This document shows, piece by piece, positions 7,340-13,294 of a stretch of DNA of 13,294 bases. Below the pieces are notes generated by a model. It did not search any database. It was given only the letters and a program-made list of their open reading frames with translations, and was not told the DNA's origin. The number at the start of each line of letters is the position of its first letter. The stretch's first letter is position 1. A program made the position numbers and the translations under genes. The DNA lies in assembly GCA_047623555.1 (NCBI GenBank), contig JBLHMP010000093.1, forward strand, positions 1-13,294. The letters run 5' to 3'. This stretch comes from NORP181 sp047623555 (GTDB taxonomy: Bacteria > Pseudomonadota > Alphaproteobacteria > Rhodobacterales > Rhodobacteraceae).

Positions 7340-8584
7340 TCAGCCGGTTTTGCCGGAATTAACGGTGCCGTCGGCAACCCAGGCGTCAAATACCGCTAGC
7401 GCCTTTGCACTGAATTCAGCGTCGTTAATGTGGCAATTCAAGGCGTGCAAATCAACATTGGCCGGGATTTTCGCCTTAATCTCATCACAAAACGCGGCCA
7501 ACCCATCGGCGTCATGCAGATCGGCACCCGGCCGATCCCATTCATTGCCACCGCCCTGGGGCAACAAAAACGCCACGCGCGCGGTTGCTGTCGCCAGCTT
7601 GTCGCACATGGTGCGCGCCACCAGTCGCCGCTCCTCAGAATTCAGAACCGCCGAGGTCAACAACCGATTATGCGCGTGCATTGTCCGATCAGAAAAATGC
7701 GCCGGAATCGGTTGCCAGCCAACCAGATCAACCAGATCATAACAGCCCGTCCCGATGATCTGAGGCGTGCCGTTCAGCCCGGCATTGGTCATCCGGTCCG
7801 GCCCTGCCGACAGGCCACCAAACAGGTGATTTGACACCTCTTGTGGGGCGAAATCAAACACACAGGCAAAGGACCCTTCGGCGGCCAGCGCCTCAAACGC
7901 GCGGCCTCCCATGCCGGTGGCATGAAACACCGCAACCTCATATCCCCGCGCCTCAAGTGCGGGTTTCAACGTCACCATATAGGTGAGGGCGGTTTTGCCA
8001 AACGAGGTCATGCCAATCAACGGTCGCTGCCGCACCGGGGCCTCAACCGCACGCGCAGCCCCTAAAACCGCGCCTGCGGCTTGCGACAGCGACGCTTTGC
8101 AGACCGAATTCAGGCCATACAACCCGCCAGCCCACAGGATCATCTGAATATCCGCCGCCATCCGGTCCGGCGGCATGATCGGCGAAAACGCAACCGTCGA
8201 CACCACGTATTTCGGCACGCCCACAGGCAAAGCCGCACACAGGTCCAGCGCCAGATCGGTACCCATTGAGCCACCCAAAACGATCACCCCGTCGATCCGG
8301 CCATCCCGGTGCAACGCCCGTGCTTTGGCCGCAGCACCCTTGGCCATGATCTGCATGGCTGTGTTCTCATCACCGCTTTTGATTGCCGCCTCGATCGAAC
8401 TGCCACCGGCCTCGGCCACGTCGTGTTTGCTGACATCGGTCGGGGTCGACGGATCGCCCAGAACACTGACATCCATACTGCACACAGCACCACCCTGCCC
8501 GCGGATCACATCGGCGAGATACAGCAATTCGTCGTCTTTGGTGTCATAGGTTCCAACCACAAGGATGGTTTTCAGATCACTCAT
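7340..8584 (-). CDS. Tm-1-like ATP-binding domain protein (UPF0261 family)
   Basis: This 414-residue protein has the usual UPF0261 length and layout. An N-terminal nucleotide-binding-type domain begins ILVVGTYDTKDDELLYLADV and includes VIVLGGSMGTDLALDL and VSTVAFSPIMPPDRMAADIQ. A C-terminal domain has FHATGMGGRAFEALAAEG, FGGLSAGPDRMTNAG, IIGTGCYDLVDL, and a late LLPQGGGNEWDRPGADLHD segment. The eukaryotic relative Tm-1 is a plant antiviral factor; the role of the bacterial members is not established, so I assign no reaction. The ATG at 8584 overlaps the aldehyde dehydrogenase stop as ATGA, implying translational coupling; an upstream GTG at 8596 is less likely. Bacterial members are often next to a TIM-barrel partner protein, which is not seen in this window. 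No signal peptide or membrane segment is apparent. Confidence 0.88.
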   Translation of the reverse strand: MSDLKTILVVGTYDTKDDELLYLADVIRGQGGAVCSMDVSVLGDPSTPTDVSKHDVAEAGGSSIEAAIKSGDENTAMQIMAKGAAAKARALHRDGRIDGVIVLGGSMGTDLALDLCAALPVGVPKYVVSTVAFSPIMPPDRMAADIQMILWAGGLYGLNSVCKASLSQAAGAVLGAARAVEAPVRQRPLIGMTSFGKTALTYMVTLKPALEARGYEVAVFHATGMGGRAFEALAAEGSFACVFDFAPQEVSNHLFGGLSAGPDRMTNAGLNGTPQIIGTGCYDLVDLVGWQPIPAHFSDRTMHAHNRLLTSAVLNSEERRLVARTMCDKLATATARVAFLLPQGGGNEWDRPGADLHDADGLAAFCDEIKAKIPANVDLHALNCHINDAEFSAKALAVFDAWVADGTVNSGKTG

Positions 8585-10065
8585 AACTGTATCCACGCTG
8601 TTTTCAGATCGGTGTATTTGTCCAGCGCATGCAATGATTTGTCGTGGCCATTGCCCGATTGCCCCACCCCGCCCAAAGGCACCGTATTATCCGCGCCACC
8701 ATAGGTGTTCACATGCACGATCCCGGCGCGTATGCCCGCCACCATCCGGTGTGCCCGGCTAAGGTTTGATGTCCAGACCGCCGCCGCCAGCCCGAAATCG
8801 GTGGCGTTGGCCAAGGCCAAGGCTTCGGCTTCGGTTTCAAACCGGGTGACGGATAACACCGGGCCAAACACTTCGCGCTGGAACAACGCCGCATCGCGGG
8901 TGACGCCAGTGACAATTGTTGGCGCCATATAGGTGCCGCCGGTCTCGCGTAAAATACGCGCACCACCGGTGACCACACGACCGCCCTCGGCACGGGCCAT
9001 ATCAACAAAGGACAGGTTGCGCCGCAACTGTGCCTCGGAATTCACCGCGCCGATCTGGGTGCCGGATGCCAGCGGATCACCGACACGCAACGCTTCGGCC
9101 TGATCTATCAGCATGGCAACAAATTCATCGTGGATCGAGGCCTCAACCAACAATCGCGACCCGGCCACACAGACCTGCCCGGAATTGCGGAATATGCCCG
9201 CAGCCGACACCTTGGCCGCCTGCGTCAGATCGGGTGCGTCGGCGAATACGATGTTTGGCGATTTGCCGCCCAGTTCCAGATAGACCCGTTTTAGATTGGA
9301 CTGCGCAGAGGCCTCAAGCAACCGCCGCCCGGTCGCGCCCGAGCCGGTAAAGGCGAGCACATCAACCCCCATCGACACCGACAACGCCGCGCCCGTTTCG
9401 GCACCCGATCCGGTAACCACGTTCAACACCCCATTCGGCAGCCCGGCCTCGGTGGCGATCTCGGCCAGCCGCAGCAACGACAAAGACGCGGTTTCGGCCG
9501 GTTTGAGCACCACCGAATTGCCAGCAGCCAAGGCCGGAGCCAATTTCCAGGCGCCAATCATCAACGGGAAATTCCACGGTACAATTGCGCCGACCACGCC
9601 CACCGGAACCCGGTGCACGAGGCCCAAAATGTTCGGAGCGGTCGGTGCGACCTCGCCCGCGACTTTGTCGATGGCTTCGGCGTAATAACGGAAGGTGCCC
9701 GCCACCGATCCGGCCTCAGCTTTCAATGCCATCGCCAGTTCGGTGCCGTTATCGCGCACGCCCAAAACCGCCAGCGCCAACGCGTCGGCCTCGATCCGGT
9801 CGGCAATAGCAAACAGCACCTTTTTGCGCACCGCCGGGGCCAGCCCGGACCAACGCCCATCCTCATACGCCGCCCGCGCCGATGCCACGGCACGTCCCAC
9901 ATCTGCGGCATCCGCGCCCTGCAAAGTGGTTAATTCACTGCCGTCGATAGGCGAAGTGACATCAACCGGCGTTCCGGCTCCAGCCTGCCACGTCCCGTCA
10001 ATAAACAGTTTTTGTGGGGCGATAGGGACGGCGCGCAATGCGTCGATGCTCGATTGATTTGCCAT
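8581..10065 (-). CDS. NAD(P)-dependent aldehyde dehydrogenase
   Basis: This 494-residue aldehyde dehydrogenase superfamily enzyme oxidises an aldehyde, probably the semialdehyde made by the divergent aminotransferase, to a carboxylate. Full catalytic equipment is visible: IVPWNFPLMIGAWKLAP with the oxyanion Asn at about 165, VVLKPAE with the cofactor-binding Lys at about 188, FTGSGATGR, LELGGKSPNIVF with the general-base Glu at about 264, and NSGQVCVAGSR with the nucleophilic Cys at about 299. The C-terminus (LGGVGQSGNGHDKSLHALDK) is of the PuuC/betaine-aldehyde type, not of the CoA-acylating methylmalonate-semialdehyde type. I chose ATG 10065, with GGA eight bases upstream; a TTG at 10095 would extend into the regulatory region. 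It is the first gene of the minus-strand unit and shares a divergent control region with the IclR gene. Confidence 0.94.
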   Translation of the reverse strand: MANQSSIDALRAVPIAPQKLFIDGTWQAGAGTPVDVTSPIDGSELTTLQGADAADVGRAVASARAAYEDGRWSGLAPAVRKKVLFAIADRIEADALALAVLGVRDNGTELAMALKAEAGSVAGTFRYYAEAIDKVAGEVAPTAPNILGLVHRVPVGVVGAIVPWNFPLMIGAWKLAPALAAGNSVVLKPAETASLSLLRLAEIATEAGLPNGVLNVVTGSGAETGAALSVSMGVDVLAFTGSGATGRRLLEASAQSNLKRVYLELGGKSPNIVFADAPDLTQAAKVSAAGIFRNSGQVCVAGSRLLVEASIHDEFVAMLIDQAEALRVGDPLASGTQIGAVNSEAQLRRNLSFVDMARAEGGRVVTGGARILRETGGTYMAPTIVTGVTRDAALFQREVFGPVLSVTRFETEAEALALANATDFGLAAAVWTSNLSRAHRMVAGIRAGIVHVNTYGGADNTVPLGGVGQSGNGHDKSLHALDKYTDLKTAWIQL

Positions 10066-10173
10066 TGGGATATCCGCTATTGGTTCATTATTCAAACCGA
10101 TGGTTCTAAAACAGATTGACAGACCACCCCCTTATCCGTCAAGAAAAATGCGTATCGCTTAGGGAATCAAATC
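10066..10173. promoter_or_regulatory. Divergent promoter/operator region with GGTT(C/T) half-sites
   Basis: These 108 bp separate the divergent aldehyde dehydrogenase and IclR genes and must hold both promoters. An imperfect dyad, TTCAAACC-GAT-GGTTCTAA (10091-10109), has 6 of 8 arm positions matching. Another GGTTC lies at 10082-10086, exactly 20 bp before the one at 10102-10106, so three half-sites fall on nearly the same helix face. This arrangement is plausible for an IclR-family operator. TTGACA at 10116-10121 (plus strand) and TTGACG at 10142-10137 (minus strand) are -35-like, but neither has a convincing -10. AGGGA at 10161-10165 is the IclR ribosome site. Confidence 0.5.
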
Positions 10174-10950
10174 ATGGGAACCGTCGCTAAAGCCCTATCG
10201 CTGCTGTCGCATTTCAACCTGTCGCGCCCGGAAATCGGGCTAAGCGACATGGCGCGGCTGTCGGACATGAACAAAGCAACGGTGTTTCGGCTGCTGAGCG
10301 AACTTGAAACCGGCGGTTTCGTTGAGCAAATCGGAACCACGCGCGCCTATCGTCTGGGCAGTGGATTTTTGCGGCTGGCAACGCTGCGCGATGCGGCGGT
10401 GCCGTTGCGGTCTGTCGCGGGCGCGGTGCTGGACGCCCTGTGCGCCGCAACCGATGAAACCGTGCATATGTCGCTGCTACAGGGTCAACATCTGAACGCT
10501 TTGGCACATAGATATAGCGGCACCCACGCCACCCGCGTCACCATGGAGGACGCCGCCGAATTGTCGTTTCACGCGACATCGTCGGGGTTGGCGGTTTTGG
10601 CCTTTGCCGACCCTGCGTTTGTTGACAGCGTGTTGTCGTCGCCTTTGCGCGTTTTTACCAAAGATACCAAAATTAACCCTGACCAAATCCGCGCGGCACT
10701 CGGCAGCATCCGCCAGACCGGCGTCGCTGAATCCATTGGTGGCTTTGAAGTCGACGTACATTCGCACGCCGCACCGGTGTTTGGCCCCGATATGCGCCCC
10801 ATTGGCGCGTTGGCTGTCGCGGCACCTGTATCGCGCATGACCGGGCGAACACGGACTGTGATTCAGCAGCAAGTGGCCGAGCAAGCGCTAGAATTAACCA
10901 AACAAACCGGTGGGTTTTGCCCGCCTGATTTCCCCATTTCGCACGATTAA
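10174..10950 (+). CDS. IclR-family transcriptional regulator
   Basis: This 258-residue DNA-binding protein has an N-terminal winged helix-turn-helix (about 1-60; LSDMARLSDMNKATVFRLLS is the helix-turn-helix, followed by ELETGGFVEQ). It continues into a C-terminal effector-binding domain (about 75-245) with the characteristic SSGLAVLAF and SIGGFEVDVHSHAAPVFG segments and the closing PIGALAVAAP. Start ATG 10174 has AGGGA eight bases upstream. It is divergent from the aldehyde dehydrogenase operon and 15 bp upstream of the aminotransferase, so it probably controls both units in response to the pathway substrate or an intermediate. Whether it represses or activates cannot be told from sequence. 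Family members commonly control catabolism of aromatic or organic acids and often their own gene. Confidence 0.93.
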   Translation: MGTVAKALSLLSHFNLSRPEIGLSDMARLSDMNKATVFRLLSELETGGFVEQIGTTRAYRLGSGFLRLATLRDAAVPLRSVAGAVLDALCAATDETVHMSLLQGQHLNALAHRYSGTHATRVTMEDAAELSFHATSSGLAVLAFADPAFVDSVLSSPLRVFTKDTKINPDQIRAALGSIRQTGVAESIGGFEVDVHSHAAPVFGPDMRPIGALAVAAPVSRMTGRTRTVIQQQVAEQALELTKQTGGFCPPDFPISHD

Positions 10951-10965
10951 CAAGGAGCCTCCCCG

Positions 10966-12318
10966 ATGAAAGATTCCAATTTCCTGAAAGAACACAACGC
11001 CCGCTCGCTTTGGCATCCCATGACACATCCGGCGGACAGCCTGGCCAATCCGCCAACCATCGTCACCAGCGCACAAGGCGTGCGGATCACTGATGTGGAT
11101 GGCCACGAAGTTGTCGACGGTGTTGGCGGATTGTGGAACGTCAATCTGGGGTTCTCATGCCAGCCGATAAAAGACGCGATTGCGGCGCAGCTTGAGCAAC
11201 TGCCGTATTATTCGATCTTTCGCGGCACGACCAATGATGCGGTGATCCAGCTGGCCGAAGAGCTGCGTGATTTCTTTGAACCCGACGGTCTTAGCCGGGC
11301 GTTTTTCACCTCGGGCGGGTCCGATAGTGTTGAAACCGCGCTTCGCCTGTCGCGCCAGTACCACAAAATTCGCGGCGAGTCGGCGCGTACCAAATTCCTG
11401 AGCTTGAAAAAGGGCTATCACGGCACGCATATGGGCGGCGCTTCGGTCAACGGCAATGCCAATTTCCGCACCGCATATGAACCGCTGTTGGCCGGATGCC
11501 ACCACATCCCGGCGCCTTATACCTATCGCAATCCATTCAATGAATCCGACCCGGAATTGTTGGCGCAGAAATGTCTGGCAGCCCTTGAGGATGAAATCGC
11601 GTTTCAGGGCGCGGGCACGATTGCGGCATTTATTATGGAGCCTATTCTGGGTGCCGGCGGCATTATCGTTCCACACAAAAGTTTCATGCCGGGGGTGCGT
11701 GATATCTGTACCCGCAACGGTATTCTGCTGATCGCGGACGAGGTGATTACCGCGTTTGGCCGCACTGGCAGTTGGACCGGATCGCGCCATTGGGGGGTAC
11801 AGCCCGATCTGATGTGTACCGCCAAGGCGATCACCAATGGCTATTTCCCGTTTGGTGCGGTGATGCTGTCGGATGCCTTTGCCGAGACGTTTGAGAAAGA
11901 CAAAACCGGCAAGGCCACCGTTGGCCATGGCTATACCTATTCAGGGCATCCGGTTGGGGCGGCGGCGGCGTTGGCCTGTTTGAACGAAACGATCAAGCTG
12001 AACGTTCCGGCGAATGCGGCGGCACGCGGCGCGCAGCTTTATCAGGGGATGTTGGATTTGCAGGCCAAATATGACGTGATTGGCGATGTGCGCGGCGGCC
12101 ATGGATTGATGTGCGCAATGGAGTTGGTCAGCGATAAAGCGGCCAAAACCGCGATCGACAAAACGACCATCAACGGTGTGCAGGAACGGACCTATCAAGC
12201 CGGGGCAATGGTGCGCGTATCAGGGCCAAATATCATCCTGTCTCCACCTTTGGTGCTGACCGAGGCCGATGTGAGTGTGATTTTGTCAGCTCTGGATAAG
12301 GGGTTGGCAGCAGCATAA
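10966..12318 (+). CDS. Class III PLP-dependent aminotransferase (omega-amino acid type)
   Basis: This 450-residue fold-type I aminotransferase transfers an amino group, usually from an omega-amino acid, amine or beta-alanine/taurine-like donor to pyruvate or another keto acid. Visible landmarks are LWHPMTHP near the N-terminus, VVDGVGGLWNVNLGF (about 49-63), FFTSGGSDSVETALRLSRQY (cofactor phosphate binding, about 113-132), KKGYHGTH (aromatic stacking residue near 151), LIADEVITAFGRTG with Asp at about 258, and TAKAITNGYFPFGAV with the PLP lysine at about 287. The C-terminal MVRVSGPNIILSPPLVLTEADV is typical of the family. A strong AAGGAG site lies eight bases before the ATG. Only 15 bp separate it from iclR, so the two are likely co-transcribed. 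The product aldehyde would suit the divergently encoded dehydrogenase. The amino donor is unknown. Confidence 0.92.
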   Translation: MKDSNFLKEHNARSLWHPMTHPADSLANPPTIVTSAQGVRITDVDGHEVVDGVGGLWNVNLGFSCQPIKDAIAAQLEQLPYYSIFRGTTNDAVIQLAEELRDFFEPDGLSRAFFTSGGSDSVETALRLSRQYHKIRGESARTKFLSLKKGYHGTHMGGASVNGNANFRTAYEPLLAGCHHIPAPYTYRNPFNESDPELLAQKCLAALEDEIAFQGAGTIAAFIMEPILGAGGIIVPHKSFMPGVRDICTRNGILLIADEVITAFGRTGSWTGSRHWGVQPDLMCTAKAITNGYFPFGAVMLSDAFAETFEKDKTGKATVGHGYTYSGHPVGAAAALACLNETIKLNVPANAAARGAQLYQGMLDLQAKYDVIGDVRGGHGLMCAMELVSDKAAKTAIDKTTINGVQERTYQAGAMVRVSGPNIILSPPLVLTEADVSVILSALDKGLAAA

Positions 12319-12342
12319 TCTGGCGGCTGGTTTTGTCAGGGG

Positions 12343-12366
12343 GGCGCAAGCGCCTAAACTTTAGGC
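12343..12366. repeat. Two overlapping palindromes after the aminotransferase gene
   Basis: GGCGCAAGCGCC (12343-12354) and GCCTAAACTTTAGGC (12352-12366) are both perfect palindromes and share three bases. They lie 24 bases after the aminotransferase stop. Either could fold into a short hairpin and slow transcription, but no T-tract follows, so a standard intrinsic terminator is not supported. They may instead be remnants of inserted DNA, like the adjacent repeats. Confidence 0.45.
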
Positions 12367-12367
12367 A

Positions 12368-12427
12368 TTTCGGCAAAAACTGGCCGTAACTGCCTGTTAT
12401 CCTTCTGCTTTTTCGGACAAAATCTGG
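12368..12427. repeat. Imperfect direct repeat, 43-bp period
   Basis: TTTCGGCAAAAACTGG (12368-12383) recurs as TTTCGGACAAAATCTGG (12411-12427), differing by one inserted base and one substitution. A related exact 10-mer, CTGGTTTTGT, occurs at 12327-12336 and 12424-12433. These repeats fill the non-coding stretch between the aminotransferase and the ureD remnant (12319-12470), which otherwise holds no gene that I can see. Confidence 0.5.
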
Positions 12428-12475
12428 TTTTGTTACAAAGTCGGGTCATGTTGGACCTGACTTTGTACATTTGCC
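12426..12475. repeat. Facing inverted repeats resembling collapsed IS5-family ends
   Basis: A 14-bp inverted repeat with one G-T mismatch occupies 12434-12447 and 12454-12467 around a 6-base loop; its outer 9 bp, TACAAAGTC and GACTTTGTA, are perfect. Read outward, the left arm GGTTTTGTTACAAAGTCGGG from 12426 is close to the IS terminus at 12853, GGCTTTGTTGCACAAATC, with about 17 of 21 aligned positions equal. The right arm matches only in its inner part. This may be a remnant of an element that lost its interior. Alternatively it is a plain hairpin; no T-tract follows it on either strand. Confidence 0.45.
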
Positions 12476-12852
12476 CACGCTGGAGCCAGCCATCCCGCCT
12501 CTGTCTGCCCTTGCTGCACCCCATGTGCCTTTGCCGCCTCAGCCTCGTGCCCAAGGCGTTGGGCATGTGCGCACCAATATGCACGATGGGCAGACCGTGT
12601 TGGACAAGCTGCATCAACAAGGCTCCTTAAAACTGTTGTTTCCGCGCTCGCGTGGCACAACGCTGGATGCCGTCATGCTCAACACTGGCGGCGGCATTAC
12701 CGGTGGCGACCATTTTCAATTACCGGCCAGGCGAGGTTGGGCGTGTCGAAACCACGGTGAATGTTGCGGCTAGCGCGCGGCTGGATTGGCTGCCACAGGA
12801 AACGCTGTTGTTTGACGGCTAGGCGCTGAACCGGCGGCTAAGGATTGAACTG
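12471..12852 (+). pseudogene. ureD: Broken urease accessory gene ureD (N-terminal half, IS-truncated)
   Basis: The first frame reads PQPRAQGVGHV, then LDKLHQQGSLKLLFPRS and VMLNTGGGITGGDHFQ, the typical N-terminal blocks of UreD, which helps deliver nickel to apo-urease. Near 12717-12727 the homology jumps to another frame. It resumes as RPGEVGRVETTVNV and ASARLDWLPQETLLFDG, so a stretch of roughly 25 residues expected between the blocks is missing. An in-frame TAG (12820-12822) then stands where most homologues have a sense codon, followed by ALNRRLRIEL. The reading stops at the IS end at 12853. No good start codon is visible; TTG 12471 or GTG 12525 are possible. Three separate lesions make this a clear pseudogene. 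The rest of ureD, and perhaps urease structural genes, could lie beyond the element. Confidence 0.85.
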
Positions 12853-12870
12853 GGCTTTGTTGCACAAATC
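12853..12870. repeat. Terminal inverted repeat of the IS5-family element
   Basis: GGCTTTGTTGCACAAATC resembles the known IS903 terminus in its first ten or so bases (GGCTTTGTTG) and in its AAATC end. It sits at the 3' side of the transposase remnant and abuts ureD codons directly. The matching opposite end would have to lie to the right of 13294. Confidence 0.7.
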
Positions 12871-12906
12871 GGGTGAAGTACGTTCTTGTCCTTTCCCCAG
12901 ACGTAC

Positions 12907-13294
12907 TTAGCCTACCGGCTCAGTGACGGGTATACCAAGAGCAGTGTAGCGGTTCAGCGATGCGGACTAGGGTTTCCGCGACTTGCCTTTCGAAGTCCCG
13001 CGCCATCAGCGATTGGCCGAGTAGTTTCATACAATGCATCCACTGACCGGCAGGGTTATGTGCAGCATGATCCCGAGAGGTTTCGTTTCGACGCGGCTTC
13101 TGCGGGATCATCGCGTGGGCATCTCGGGCGGCAATCGCCTCGTGGCATTTGCGCGTGTCATAGGCCCGTCTGCGGTGACACTGCTGATGACCTGATCGGC
13201 AGGGATTTGGTTCAAACGTTCCGGCAATACGGGAGCATCCCCAATATTGCCAGTGGTGACTTTTACGGCCCGAACCTCCAGCGTTTCCTCATCG
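12907..13294 (-). pseudogene. IS5-family transposase, C-terminal part, frameshifted
   Basis: Reading leftward from the window edge, the first frame gives EETLEVRAVKVTTGNIGDAP and then IPADQVISSVTADG, the segment carrying the second DDE aspartate. One base appears missing near 13166 (expected GGC-GCC-TAT). The sense frame then continues as YDTRKCHEAIAARDAH and later WMHCMKLLGQSLMARDF plus ERQVAETLVRIA. Near 12952-12957 about five bases are lost, after which a third frame gives NRYTALGIPVTEPVG and a TAA at 12907-12909. Between these blocks the usual HRRSRxETKMHC region is replaced by unrelated residues, so the catalytic glutamate is not seen. The 63-codon open frame at 12920-13111 is only a fragment of this gene. 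The N-terminus lies outside the window. Confidence 0.82.

Larger units (their letters stand above)
12853..13294 (-). mobile_element. IS5-family insertion sequence, one end, runs off the window
   Basis: The boundary is GGCTTTGTTGCACAAATC at 12853-12870, a terminus of the IS5-family/IS903 type, where ureD homology stops exactly. Minus-strand transposase remnants begin just inside it. About 440 bp of the element are visible; elements of this type are about 1 kb, so the other end and any target duplication lie outside. The transposase is broken, so the copy is probably inactive on its own. Confidence 0.8.

Noticed and set aside
10066..10095. Aldehyde dehydrogenase start at TTG 10095
   Set aside because: It would place the start inside the repeated half-site region and has no clear ribosome site; ATG 10065 is better supported.
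10116..10144. TTGACA as the -35 box of an iclR promoter
   Set aside because: With 16-18 bp spacing the -10 candidates (such as TCAAGA) match poorly, so I list it only as a weak hint within the control region.
12343..12366. Intrinsic terminator for the iclR-aminotransferase unit
   Set aside because: The hairpins are short and no T-tract follows; termination here is possible but not shown.
12354..12660. Minus-strand open frames at 12354-12620 and 12433-12660 and the plus frame 12430-12630
   Set aside because: They overlap the ureD remnant in other frames and show no domain; UreD homology accounts for this DNA.
12920..13111. Small intact gene of 63 codons
   Set aside because: It is the middle fragment of a frameshifted IS5-family transposase; flanking frames continue the homology on both sides.
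1..13294. CRISPR array, tRNA or rRNA genes, phage or toxin-antitoxin modules
   Set aside because: No regularly spaced repeats, cloverleaf-like sequences or corresponding protein families were found on either strand.

Overview
The window looks like a chromosomal segment from an alphaproteobacterium, most likely a Rhodobacterales (Roseobacter-type) organism. This is an inference from fairly high GC, several TTG/GTG start options, tight gene packing and the family resemblance of the proteins; no rRNA or other phylogenetic marker is present.

Positions 51-10065 hold eight genes on the minus strand, probably one catabolic transcription unit. In transcription order they are: an NAD(P)-dependent aldehyde dehydrogenase, a Tm-1-like/UPF0261 protein, a bifunctional enoyl-CoA hydratase/3-hydroxyacyl-CoA dehydrogenase, a large and a small acyl-CoA dehydrogenase resembling the PimC/PimD pair, a PaaI-type hotdog thioesterase, a crotonase-fold isomerase/hydratase, and an AMP-forming acyl-CoA synthetase. 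Three of the junctions overlap, and a hairpin at 1-34 probably ends the unit. Divergently, on the plus strand from 10174, lie an IclR-family regulator and a class III (PLP) aminotransferase. The 108-bp divergent gap carries a dyad and repeated GGTT(C/T) half-sites that could be the regulator's operator.

Together these genes suggest a pathway. The aminotransferase would turn an amine or omega-amino acid into a semialdehyde, which the aldehyde dehydrogenase oxidises to an acid. The synthetase activates the acid to a CoA ester, and the PimCD-like dehydrogenase, hydratase and hydroxyacyl-CoA dehydrogenase carry out beta-oxidation. No thiolase is present in the window, and the substrate cannot be read from sequence. 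An omega-amino carboxylate degraded through a dicarboxylyl-CoA is the hypothesis I find most economical. The Tm-1-like protein, of unknown bacterial function, is translationally coupled to the aldehyde dehydrogenase and is the least understood member.

From 12319 to the right end the sequence is decayed. A 150-bp non-coding stretch has palindromes, direct repeats and what look like two facing insertion-sequence ends. It is followed by a broken ureD (internal deletion, frame change, in-frame TAG), cut at 12853 by the end of an IS5-family element. The transposase of that element is on the minus strand, carries at least two frameshifts and a damaged middle, and runs off the window. This end looks like a scarred junction next to what may have been a urease locus.
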